Shown piece after piece: positions 56,699 to 64,000 of a stretch of DNA of 64,000 nucleotides. The notes under the pieces are model-generated. The model was not told where the DNA came from, searched no databases, and saw only the letters and a list, made by a program, of their open reading frames with translations. Position 1 is the stretch's first letter. Every line of letters starts with the position of its first letter. The DNA is from Nocardioides zeae (lineage in GTDB: Bacteria; Actinomycetota; Actinomycetes; Propionibacteriales; Nocardioidaceae), in the NCBI RefSeq assembly GCF_030818655.1, contig NZ_JAUTAN010000001.1:2480001-2544000 (forward strand). The letters are read 5' to 3'. The position numbers were made by a program, and so were the translations under genes.

Positions 56699-57719
56699 CG
56701 CCCCGCCGGTGCAGCACCCACGACGCACCCATCGTCAGCACGGCGCCGGCGACCGCCCAGGCCGCGATGACCAGCACCGGACCACCGATTCCGGCCGCGT
56801 CGAAGTAGACCGCGCTGCGCACCGCCTCCGTCGCCGCGCCGTTGGGCAGCCACGGCCCGACCGTGCGCCAGAAGGTCGGCAGCAGCGCCGAAGGCACGGC
56901 ACCACCGGCGCTCGGGTTGCCGACGACGACGAAGAGCAGGATGGCGACGGCGATGCCCACCGTGCCCAGCAGCACCTGGAGGGCCACCGTCATCGCGGCG
57001 CCGGCGAGCACCACGAGGGTCCCGATGCCGGCCAGCACCCAGACCGGCCCGTCCAGGGCACCCAACCAGGGACCGACGACGAGCGCGCCGCCGAGGCCCG
57101 AGGCCGCGGCGTACGGCACCAGCGAGGCGAGCCGCACCGCCGCCCGGCGGGGCGTGGCGGGCCGGCTGCCACGCGCGACGCCGAGCAGGGAGGCGACGAG
57201 GTAGCCGCCCACCATCCACCCGACGACGAGGTAGAAGCCGGTCAGCCCGCGGGCGTCACCGCCCTCGAGGGGCACGAGGTCCTCCGTCGTGAGCGTGCGT
57301 CCCTGGGACGCCTCCGCCTGCGTGAGCACCGACTGCACGGCGGTCACGACGGACGACCCGCCGCCCGAGGCGACGAGCAGCGTGTCCTCGGTGCCGTCGG
57401 CGGAGACCACGAGGGCCGCGGCGAGGTCGCCGTCCTGCACCTGCGACCGCGCGGCCGACTCGCTCGTCGCTGTCGCAGCGAGGGGGGACCCGTCGATGTC
57501 GTTCAACCGGTCGACGACCTGGGTCGCCACGCCGTCCGGCGCCACCACGCCGACCTCGATCTCGTGGGGCGTCGGGTCGTGGAACGCACCGACGTACGAC
57601 GCGACGAACGCCAGCTGCAGCACCAGCACGCCGAGCACGAGCCCGACGGACCGCAGCGGTACGGCGTCACGGAAGGTCCGCAGGGCGGCGCGGCCCCGCG
57701 CCGATCGAGTCGTGGTCAT
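56685..57719 (-). CDS. ABC-2-type (YhgE/Pip-like) membrane protein
   Basis: A 344-residue protein with one N-terminal helix (GLVLGVLVLQLAFVASYVGAF), an extracytoplasmic domain of about 120 residues with PHEIEVGVVAPDGVATQVVDRLND, and five C-terminal helices, the layout of DUF3533/YhgE-Pip and ABC-2 permease-like proteins. It may export a lipid or peptide. ATG 57719 has GGAGGA upstream. It is divergent from a TetR regulator, with a long imperfect inverted repeat between them, so the TetR probably represses it. Confidence 0.75.
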   Translation of the reverse strand: MTTTRSARGRAALRTFRDAVPLRSVGLVLGVLVLQLAFVASYVGAFHDPTPHEIEVGVVAPDGVATQVVDRLNDIDGSPLAATATSESAARSQVQDGDLAAALVVSADGTEDTLLVASGGGSSVVTAVQSVLTQAEASQGRTLTTEDLVPLEGGDARGLTGFYLVVGWMVGGYLVASLLGVARGSRPATPRRAAVRLASLVPYAAASGLGGALVVGPWLGALDGPVWVLAGIGTLVVLAGAAMTVALQVLLGTVGIAVAILLFVVVGNPSAGGAVPSALLPTFWRTVGPWLPNGAATEAVRSAVYFDAAGIGGPVLVIAAWAVAGAVLTMGASWVLHRRGVTTG

Positions 57720-57733
57720 GTCGTCCTCCATTG

Positions 57734-57797
57734 CGCTACCAGCAGTTTCGTAATCGACGGTACGCCGCCGCCCGCGATTCCGAAACTCTGGGTAGCG
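57734..57797. promoter_or_regulatory. Long imperfect inverted repeat in tetR/ABC-2 divergent region
   Basis: The 23-bp arms at 57734-57756 and 57775-57797 match at 19 of 23 positions (CGCTACC...AGTTTCG...AATCG). TATAGG at 57799-57804 could be the -10 box of tetR. It is a likely operator for the TetR protein. Confidence 0.6.
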
Positions 57798-57851
57798 ATA
57801 TAGGCTGGTGACGTCGGCGACAGCCGCCGGCGACCGTCGGAAGGGGCAGCC

Positions 57852-58403
57852 GTGAGCAGGACCGCGGGCCGGCCCCGCCGCGCCGGCATCAGCCGCGCGG
57901 TGCTCGACGCCGCCGTCGAGCTCGTCGCGCGCGACGGCTACCGCGCCACCTCGCTCGACGACATCGCCCGCGCCTCGGGGGTCGCCAAGACGACGGTCTA
58001 CCGCCGGTGGGAGTCCAAGGGCGCCCTCGTCGCCGCCGCGCTCCTCGACCGGCTGGGCGACCTGCCCGGGGTGACGGGCGAGAGCGACCTGCGCGCGACG
58101 GTGGCCTGGCTCGCCGGCGCAGCGAGCCGGCCCGACGTCCACGCCCTCCTGCTCGGCGTGCTGGCCGAGACCACCGACTCGGAGCTGCGCTCGGAGCTGC
58201 GCGCCCAGGTGCGGGCGCCGTTCGTCGCGGCGCTGGCACAGGGATGGGGGGTCGACCCCGCGTCCGCCGCGACCGCGTTCGACCTCGTGGTGGGCACGCT
58301 CCTGTTCCGCTCGGCCGGTTCCGAGCCCGTCGAGCCGAGGCTCGTCACCGACCTGACCGACCTCGTCGTCGGCTACCTGGTGGACCAGCGACGCGGTACC
58401 TGA
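57852..58403 (+). CDS. TetR/AcrR family regulator
   Basis: A 183-residue regulator with the TetR HTH at the N-terminus: ISRAVLDAAVELVARDGYRATSLDDIARASGVAKTTVYRRWESKGALV (about 13-60). The C-terminal domain is helical with LLLGVLAETTDSELRSELRAQVRAPF. The start GTG 57852 follows a GGAAGGGG site. It is divergent from the ABC-2-type membrane gene, which it probably controls. The ligand is unknown. Confidence 0.9.
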   Translation: MSRTAGRPRRAGISRAVLDAAVELVARDGYRATSLDDIARASGVAKTTVYRRWESKGALVAAALLDRLGDLPGVTGESDLRATVAWLAGAASRPDVHALLLGVLAETTDSELRSELRAQVRAPFVAALAQGWGVDPASAATAFDLVVGTLLFRSAGSEPVEPRLVTDLTDLVVGYLVDQRRGT

Positions 58404-58465
58404 GGGCGGCGGGTCGGCACCTGCGGACGAGGCCTCCGAGGCGCGTCGCTGCCTACGGTCGGACC

Positions 58466-59002
58466 GTGTTCCGCCAGGTCCCCGTGCTCCCCGTCGTCGT
58501 GCCGATCGCTGCCCTCGTGCTCGTCGGCCTCCTCCTGCACCTGCGTCGCCGGGGCCTGCTCGACCTGCCGCGCGCGAGCGTGGCGCTCGCCCTGGCGGTG
58601 TACGTCGCGGGCGTCGTCGCGAACACGGTCTTCCCGGTCTACCTCGACAAGCCGACCTCCCCCTCGCCCTGGCACGCGGGCCTCGCCCTCGTCCCGTTCC
58701 ACGACTACGAGGTGGCCGACGCGCTCATGAACGTCGCGGTGTTCGTGCCGATCGGCGTGCTCGCGTCGCTGATCCTGGCCCGTCCGTCGTGGGGCCGGGT
58801 GCTCGCGGTCGCGGCGCTCATCAGCCTGACGATCGAGGTGACGCAGTACGTCACGGCCCGCACCCTGGCCGGCGGGCACGTCGCCGACGTGGACGACCTG
58901 CTCTGGAACGTGGTGGGCGGTGTGCTCGGCTGGGCGTTGCTGCGACTGGCCGTGCGCGCACCGGCGGTGGCGCGGGTGCACGACCGGTTCGCCTGGCGCT
59001 GA
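58466..59002 (+). CDS. VanZ-family membrane protein
   Basis: A 178-residue protein with four to five helices. The VanZ core is NVAVFVPIGVLASLILARPSWGRVLAVAALISLTIEVTQYVTARTLAGGHVADVDDLLWNVVGGVLGWALL, with conserved acidic residues before the last helix. VanZ gives low-level teicoplanin resistance in enterococci; most actinobacterial homologues have no known role. The start GTG 58466 is 62 bp after the tetR stop. It converges on the second PucR gene. Confidence 0.85.
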   Translation: MFRQVPVLPVVVPIAALVLVGLLLHLRRRGLLDLPRASVALALAVYVAGVVANTVFPVYLDKPTSPSPWHAGLALVPFHDYEVADALMNVAVFVPIGVLASLILARPSWGRVLAVAALISLTIEVTQYVTARTLAGGHVADVDDLLWNVVGGVLGWALLRLAVRAPAVARVHDRFAWR

Positions 59003-59032
59003 GCCGGCCGATCCACCCGCACGTCCGGCGCC

Positions 59033-60262
59033 TCACCCCGACCGGGCACCCCCGCGCGCACGCTCCGCGTCGAGGGCCGGGAGCAGCACGGAAGCCGTCG
59101 CCGGGTCGTCGACCGCGTCGCCGAGGAGCTCGCGCAGCCGGCGCATCCGGTGGCGCACCGTCTGGTGGTGCACCCCGAGCTGCTCCGCCAGCACCGGGGC
59201 GCTGCCCCTCGTCTGCAGCCACACGAGGAGGGTCTCCGCGAGCGCGTCGCGCTGGGCGGGCTTGCAGGCGTCGAGCGGCGCCAGCAGGTCGGAGGTGACC
59301 TGCTCCAGCAACGCCTCGTCGGCGTGCAGCCACAGCGTCTCGCGGTGCTCGGCGCAGCGCACGACCCCGTCGGGCGGCAGCGGGATCACGCCGCTGCGCA
59401 CCAGACGGAGCGCACGCACGGCCCACCGCACCCCGTGCGGCACCTCGTCGGGCCGCCCGCCCCACCCGAGGGCCACCGGCCGTCGACCGCGCCGCGCCAG
59501 CGCCGCGGCGACGTCCGCCGCGGCCCGCTGCGCGACGACGAGGACGGCCCGCCCGCGCAGCACACCGGCCAGCAGGTCGTCACGGAAGGGTTCGACGGCG
59601 GCGACCTGGGCCGCACGCGCGGCCCCCTGCCCGGTCTCCGTGACGACGGCGACGAGCGGGCCCGGGGGCGGCCAGGAGATCCCGGCCTCCTGCGCCAGCG
59701 TGCCCAGCCGCGCGGGTGTAGCGCCGGCGAGGAGCGCCGCGAACAGGCGGGTGCGCGGCTCCTCCGCCGCCACCCGGGGCGCCGCGGCCCGCCGCTCCTC
59801 GACGTACCCGCGCACCGCCTGGTCGTGCAGCCACCGCTGGTAGGCGAGGAGGACACCGGTGAGCCCGTCCACCAGCGCCGACGGCGCCGCGAGCTCGGCG
59901 GCGCGGCGGCGCAGCTCGGTCCAGCCCTGCTGGGTGGCGACCTGGTGGGCGGCCTGCATGGCGTCGAGGTCGTGGCCCGCCGCGGCCTCCAGCCGGCCGA
60001 GCCGGTCGAAGTGGCGCGCCAGCTCGCCGGTGCGCACCGGCGCGCCCGCGAGCGCGTCGACGAAGGCCGTCACGGCCAGCACCACCGCCTCGGTGACGAC
60101 CGGGCGCAGGGTGGGGTGGGCGAAGCCCGCGACCGTCTCGACCACCTGCTCGGCCAGGCCGCGGCTGAAGTCGGCCACGCGGGGCCGGTACGCCGCGGCG
60201 AGCCCCGGCGCGAGGCCGTGGGCGCGCGCGAGCGGGCACGGCGCCGCGTCACCGTCGACCAC
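59033..60262 (-). CDS. PucR-type helix-turn-helix regulator (2)
   Basis: A 409-residue PucR/CdaR-type regulator and paralogue of the one at 50129-51415. The N-terminal half is helical (LEAAAGHDLDAMQAAHQVATQQGWTELRRRAAEL), the centre resembles a degenerate GGDEF-like sensor, and the C-terminal HTH is ALAETLLVWLQTRGSAPVLAEQLGVHHQTVRHRMRRLRELLGDAV. GTG 60262 has GGGAGG 5 bp upstream. It is divergent from the MCE operon, with a TTGTCA-N6-TGACAA palindrome in between, so it is the best candidate for binding that site. Confidence 0.86.
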   Translation of the reverse strand: MVDGDAAPCPLARAHGLAPGLAAAYRPRVADFSRGLAEQVVETVAGFAHPTLRPVVTEAVVLAVTAFVDALAGAPVRTGELARHFDRLGRLEAAAGHDLDAMQAAHQVATQQGWTELRRRAAELAAPSALVDGLTGVLLAYQRWLHDQAVRGYVEERRAAAPRVAAEEPRTRLFAALLAGATPARLGTLAQEAGISWPPPGPLVAVVTETGQGAARAAQVAAVEPFRDDLLAGVLRGRAVLVVAQRAAADVAAALARRGRRPVALGWGGRPDEVPHGVRWAVRALRLVRSGVIPLPPDGVVRCAEHRETLWLHADEALLEQVTSDLLAPLDACKPAQRDALAETLLVWLQTRGSAPVLAEQLGVHHQTVRHRMRRLRELLGDAVDDPATASVLLPALDAERARGGARSG

Positions 60263-60392
60263 GGCACCTCCCCTGCTCCCCCGGCGCGGTCGTCGACCTG
60301 CGCTCCCCCTGACGTCCGCAGTGAACGGTCGGTGGACCGGTGGGTCCAGCCCCGAGGCGCCGGTGGGGGCCGACGGACCCGGTGGCGGAGCA

Positions 60393-60418
60393 GAAGTTGT
60401 CAGGCCCGTGACAACTTC
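60393..60418. promoter_or_regulatory. Operator candidate GAAGTTGTCA-N6-TGACAACTTC
   Basis: A perfect palindrome with 10-bp arms (60393-60402 and 60409-60418) and the core TTGTCA-N6-TGACAA. It is centred between the PucR gene and the MCE operon, about 125 bp before the operon's first start codon. CCAATTCG follows at 60445-60452. The same core occurs twice at 53689-53740. Confidence 0.75.
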
Positions 60419-60461
60419 TTCCCGGACTGCCCCCGGTGGCGCCTCCAATTCGCTCCGGGCG

Positions 60462-60489
60462 GTGACAGGTGACCGGCACCACACATAGT
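60462..60489 (+). promoter_or_regulatory. Possible MCE operon promoter
   Basis: GTGACA (60462-60467), a 16-bp spacer and CATAGT (60484-60489) lie 55 bp before the ATG of the first MCE gene. The boxes are weak, so this is tentative. Confidence 0.35.
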
Positions 60490-60543
60490 TTCGCCGCGCT
60501 GCGGCCCCCTGGCCGCGGCGCGAGGACGACAGGGGGAACCGCG

Positions 60544-62331
60544 ATGGGCGGCACGGTCGAGGTCACCGGACTGACGAAGAGCTACGGACGCCAGAACATC
60601 TGGCGCGACGTGAGCCTGACGCTCGAGCCCGGGGAGATCACCGCACTGCTGGGCCCGTCGGGCACCGGCAAGTCCGTCTTCCTCAAGTCGGTGATGGGCC
60701 TCGTGCGACCGGAGGCGGGCCGCATCCTCGTCGACGGCGTCGACATGGTCTCCGCCAAGGAGTCCCAGCGCCTCGAGCTGCGCCGCCGCTTCGGCGTGCT
60801 GTTCCAGGACGGCGCGCTGTTCGGCTCCATGAACGTCTACGACAACGTGGCCTTCCCGCTGCGCCAGCACACGAAGCTGCCGGAGCGCGAGATCCGGCAG
60901 CGGGTGCTCGAGAAGCTCGACATGGTCGGCCTCGTCGGCCAGGAGCACAAGGTGCCCGGCGAGATCTCCGGCGGCATGAAGAAGCGCGCCGGCCTGGCGC
61001 GCGCGCTGGTCACCGACCCGTCCATCATCCTCATCGACGAGCCCGACTCGGGCCTCGACCCGGTGCGCACCTCCAACCTCGCGCAGCTGCTGATGGAGGT
61101 CAGCACCGCCACCGACGCAACGATGCTCGTGGTCACCCACAACATCGAGCTCGCCCGCACCCTCCCCGACAACCTCGGGATGCTCTACCGGCGCGAGCTC
61201 GTGATGTTCGGCCCTCGCGAGCAGTTCCTGCTCACCGACCACCCCGTCGTCTCGCAGTTCATGAGCGGCGACCCGGACGGTCCGATCGGGATGAGCGAGG
61301 AGGCCGACCACCGCCGCACCGACACGACGGACCCCTATCCCGCGGCACCCGTCGGGCCTGGGGGGCCGACGGGCACCGCGCTGCTCTCCCGCCACGCCGG
61401 CGCGCGCTCGATCGAGGTGCTGCCGCGGCAGCTGGTCTCGCGCACGGGCTTCCCCCGCGCGGCGACGACCCGCCACCGCGAGCGCATCGACTCCGGTGCC
61501 GCCCGGCTCCACGTCGCCCCCGACGACGAGGTCGACCGAGAACCGCCGCTCCTCCCCCGCAGCGCCGCGGTCACCCGGGCGCTCCGCACGACCGGCGACC
61601 TGTTCGCGCTGGCCCTCGACACCGTGCGCGCCACCTTCCGGCGGCCCTTCGCGGCGCGGGAGCTGCTCGAGCAGTTCTGGTTCGTCGTCAGCGTCTCCTG
61701 GGTGCCCGCGATGCTCGTCGCGATCCCGTTCGGCGCGGTCATCGCGCTCCAGCTCGGCACCCTGACGCGCCAGATCGGCGCCCAGTCGTTCACCGGCGCG
61801 GCCAGCGTGCTCGCCGTCGTGCAGCAGGCCGCCCCGATCGTCACGACCCTCGTCATCGCCGGCGCCGGAGGTGCGGCGATCTGCGCGGCGCTGGGCGCGC
61901 GCCGTACCCGCGACGAGATCGACGCCCTGCGGGTCATGGGCGTCGACCCGGTGCAGCACCTCGTCGTGCCCCGGGTCATCGCCTGCATCTTCGCCGCCGT
62001 GCTGCTCAACGGGCTCGTGTCGGTCGTCGGCGTCATCGGCGGCTACGTCTTCAACGTGATCGTGCAGGGCGGCACCCCGGGCGCCTACCTGTCGAGCTTC
62101 ACCGCGCTGGCCCAGCTGAACGACCTGTGGGTGGGCGAGCTCAAGGCCGTCATCTTCGGCTTCATCGCGGGCATCGTCGCGTGCCACCGCGGCCTCAACG
62201 CGGCCGGCGGGCCCAAGGGCGTCGGCGACGCGGTCAACCAGGCGGTCGTCGTGACCTTCCTGCTCCTCTTCTTCGTCAACTTCGTCATCACGACGCTGTA
62301 CCTGCAGCTCGTGCCCGGCAAGGGGGCCTGA
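60544..62331 (+). CDS. MCE transporter: fused ATP-binding (Mkl-like) and YrbE permease protein
   Basis: A 595-residue protein in one uninterrupted frame. Residues 1-250 are an ABC ATPase (Walker A GPSGTGKS, signature ISGGMKKRAGLARALV, Walker B IILIDEPDSGLDP). A linker of about 90 residues follows (SEEADHRRTDTTDP...DEVDREPPLLPRS). Residues 340-595 are a YrbE/MlaE permease (FVVSVSWVPAMLVAIPFGAVIALQLG, with RRTRDEIDALRVMGVDPVQHLVVPRV). In most MCE systems these are separate genes, so the fusion is unusual. ATG 60544 follows GGGGGAA. Its stop overlaps the next gene start (TGATG). Confidence 0.88.
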   Translation: MGGTVEVTGLTKSYGRQNIWRDVSLTLEPGEITALLGPSGTGKSVFLKSVMGLVRPEAGRILVDGVDMVSAKESQRLELRRRFGVLFQDGALFGSMNVYDNVAFPLRQHTKLPEREIRQRVLEKLDMVGLVGQEHKVPGEISGGMKKRAGLARALVTDPSIILIDEPDSGLDPVRTSNLAQLLMEVSTATDATMLVVTHNIELARTLPDNLGMLYRRELVMFGPREQFLLTDHPVVSQFMSGDPDGPIGMSEEADHRRTDTTDPYPAAPVGPGGPTGTALLSRHAGARSIEVLPRQLVSRTGFPRAATTRHRERIDSGAARLHVAPDDEVDREPPLLPRSAAVTRALRTTGDLFALALDTVRATFRRPFAARELLEQFWFVVSVSWVPAMLVAIPFGAVIALQLGTLTRQIGAQSFTGAASVLAVVQQAAPIVTTLVIAGAGGAAICAALGARRTRDEIDALRVMGVDPVQHLVVPRVIACIFAAVLLNGLVSVVGVIGGYVFNVIVQGGTPGAYLSSFTALAQLNDLWVGELKAVIFGFIAGIVACHRGLNAAGGPKGVGDAVNQAVVVTFLLLFFVNFVITTLYLQLVPGKGA

Positions 62332-63170
62332 TGGCGCTCTCCCTCGGCCCCCTGACCTCGGTGGTCACGACGCCGCTCGACCGGCTCGCGTCGCTCGGCG
62401 CCGGCCTGCGGTTCCACCTCACCGTGCTGGCCTCGGTGCCCCGCACGCTGCGCCACCACCTCAAGGAGATCGTGCGTCTGCTCTCGGAGGTCAGCTTCGG
62501 CACCGGGGCGCTGGCCGTCATCGGCGGCACGATCGGCGTGATGGTCGGCATGACCCTCTTCGTCGGCACGGTCGTCGGCATGCAGGGTTACTCGGCGCTC
62601 GACCAGATCGGCACCGCGGCCCTCAACGGCTTCGTCTCGGCGTACTTCAACACCCGCGAGATCGCGCCGCTCGTCGCCGCGCTCGCGCTCTCGGCGACGG
62701 TCGGCTCCGGGTTCACGGCCCAGCTCGGCGCGATGCGGATCAACGAGGAGGTCGACGCGCTCGACGTCATGGGCGTATCGAGCCTCGCGTTCCTCGTGAC
62801 GACCCGCGTCATCGCCGGGGTCGTCGCCATCGTGCCGCTCTACGTGGTGGGCCTGCTGGTCTCGTGGGCCGGCTCCCGCGCGGTGACGGTCTACTTCTAC
62901 GGGCAGTCGGCGGGCACCTACGACCACTACTTCGGACTTTTCCTGCCGCCGGCCGACATCCTCGGCTCGTTCGTCAAGGTCGTCGTCTTCGCCGTGCTCA
63001 TCATCCTCATCCACTGCCGGCTCGGCTTCACGGCGACGGGCGGCCCCGCGGGCGTCGGCGTCGCGGTGGGCACCGCCGTGCGCCGGAGCATCGTGACGGT
63101 CGCGATCCTCGACCTCGCGCTCTCCATGGCGCTGTGGGGCACCACCACGACGGTGCGGGTGGCCGGATGA
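62331..63170 (+). CDS. MCE transporter permease YrbE (second)
   Basis: A 279-residue MlaE/YrbE permease with about five helices and the typical loop ATVGSGFTAQLGAMRINEEVDALDVMGVSSLAFLVTTRVIAG. It pairs with the YrbE half of the fused protein to form the membrane channel of the MCE importer. ATG 62331 overlaps the upstream stop and its own stop overlaps the MCE gene start (ATGA at 63167-63170). Confidence 0.93.
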   Translation: MALSLGPLTSVVTTPLDRLASLGAGLRFHLTVLASVPRTLRHHLKEIVRLLSEVSFGTGALAVIGGTIGVMVGMTLFVGTVVGMQGYSALDQIGTAALNGFVSAYFNTREIAPLVAALALSATVGSGFTAQLGAMRINEEVDALDVMGVSSLAFLVTTRVIAGVVAIVPLYVVGLLVSWAGSRAVTVYFYGQSAGTYDHYFGLFLPPADILGSFVKVVVFAVLIILIHCRLGFTATGGPAGVGVAVGTAVRRSIVTVAILDLALSMALWGTTTTVRVAG

Positions 63171-64000
63171 ACGACAACGCCCGCCGCCCCGTGGACCTCG
63201 TGCTGGGCCTGGTCCTCCTGCTCGTCGTCGCGCTCGGCGCGGGCGGCGTGGTGCTGGCCTACGACCAGGCCTTCACCTCGCGCACGGAGGTCGTGCTGAC
63301 GACCGGCTCGGTCGGCAACGCGCTGCAGAAGGGCTCCGACGTGAAGCTGAACGGCGTGCCCGTCGGGGAGGTGACCGAGGTGCGGGCCACCGACGACGGG
63401 GCCCGCCTCGTGCTGGCCCTGGAGCCCGACGTCGCCGACGGGCTGCCCGCGGACACCGTGGCCCGGCTCCTGCCGAAGACGCTCTTCGGCGAGCGCTACG
63501 TGCAGCTGCTCGCGAAGGGCGCCCGCACCGGCGGCGGTCTCGCCGACGGCGCGACCATCCGGCAGGACGACTCCGACGAGGCCGTCGAGCTCGAGGAGGT
63601 GCTCGACGAGCTCCTGCCCGTGCTGCAGGCCGTGCAGCCCCAGAAGCTCGCCGCGACGCTCGGCGAGCTGACGTTGGCGCTCCGCGGCCAGGGCGCCTCG
63701 ATCGGCGAGTCGATGGAGCGGTGGGGGTCCTACCTCACCGAGCTCGCGCCGTACGTCCCCACCCTGACCGAGGACCTCCAGCGGCTCGCCGAGGTGGCGG
63801 ACGTCTACGACGTCGCCGCGCCCGACCTGCTCGCCGCGCTCGAGGACCTCACCGTCACCGCGACCACCCTCGTTGACGAGCGCACGACCCTGGACGACCT
63901 GTACGCCGGGGTGACGGGCGCCGCGACCAGCACCGACGCCTGGTTGACCGCGAACCAGCAGACCATCGTCGTGCTCGCCGAGGAGAGCCGGGAGGCGCTG
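63167..64000 (+). CDS. MCE (MlaD-domain) substrate-binding protein, 5' part
   Basis: The first 278 residues of an MCE-family protein; the gene continues beyond the window. One N-terminal helix (VDLVLGLVLLLVVALGAGGVVLAY) anchors it. The MCE/MlaD domain follows (VVLTTGSVGNALQKGSDVKLNGVPVGEVTEV...TVARLLPKTLFGERYVQL), then a long helical Leu/Asp/Glu-rich region typical of the tunnel-forming part. MCE proteins carry hydrophobic molecules such as lipids or sterols. More MCE genes are expected downstream. Confidence 0.93.
   Translation, partial: MNDNARRPVDLVLGLVLLLVVALGAGGVVLAYDQAFTSRTEVVLTTGSVGNALQKGSDVKLNGVPVGEVTEVRATDDGARLVLALEPDVADGLPADTVARLLPKTLFGERYVQLLAKGARTGGGLADGATIRQDDSDEAVELEEVLDELLPVLQAVQPQKLAATLGELTLALRGQGASIGESMERWGSYLTELAPYVPTLTEDLQRLAEVADVYDVAAPDLLAALEDLTVTATTLVDERTTLDDLYAGVTGAATSTDAWLTANQQTIVVLAEESREAL

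Overview
This 64 kb window is very GC-rich, uses GTG starts and ATGA/GTGA overlaps freely, and reads as chromosome of a Gram-positive actinobacterium. Gene content points to Nocardioidaceae (Nocardioides or a relative): iscS-mnmA-MetE-like, rplU-rpmA-obgE-proB, an RNase E with a long basic/acidic extension, the TIGR03936/TIGR03960 pair, mreBCD-mrdA-rodA, a DUF222 HNH protein, DUF3000 next to RNase D, and an MCE lipid-import operon with PucR-type regulators. The genus is an inference from gene content; no rRNA or tRNA gene was seen.

Layout. 1-3.1 kb: end of an unknown gene, ligA and a methyltransferase. 3.1-9.7 kb: accessory stretch with an HNH nuclease, a 31-bp tandem array, a TetR/MFS efflux pair, an alpha/beta hydrolase coupled to a serpin-like protein, and a DJ-1/PfpI protein. 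9.7-18.5 kb: sulfur transfer and tRNA thiolation (iscS, mnmA), a short MetE-like protein, a benzoate-type transporter with a divergent XRE-cupin regulator, then proB, obgE, rpmA and rplU. 18.5-24.5 kb: metX-metY (methionine synthesis) and RNase E/G. 24.7-32.6 kb: the two radical-SAM-associated proteins, separated by a winged-helix protein, two membrane proteins, a secreted Ser/Thr/Pro-rich protein and an acetyltransferase. 33.0-39.0 kb: the complete rod-shape operon. 39.0-41.2 kb: a repeat-rich intergenic region split by an intact IS30-family element. 41.2-50.0 kb: ABC-F ATPase, MOSC protein, two short-chain dehydrogenases, hemE, DUF3000, RNase D and an orphan solute-binding lipoprotein. 50.1-64.0 kb: PucR regulator, degenerate P-type ATPase-like protein, five secreted proteins, an ABC-2-type membrane protein with its TetR, a VanZ-like protein, a second PucR regulator and the start of an MCE import operon that runs off the window.

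The most interesting region is 50-64 kb. Two PucR paralogues bracket a cassette of secreted proteins made of two paralogue pairs in the order A-B-B'-A', and the second PucR gene is divergent from the MCE operon. The same palindrome, TTGTCA-N6-TGACAA, occurs twice before the secreted genes and once before the MCE operon, and nowhere else that I noticed. This suggests one regulon for an envelope lipid or sterol uptake system in a bacterium that probably lacks a mycolate outer membrane. Other notable items are a catalytically dead P-type ATPase homologue, a cytosolic serpin with a bulky hinge residue, an ATPase-permease fusion in the MCE system, and a family of 31-bp repeats at three loci.
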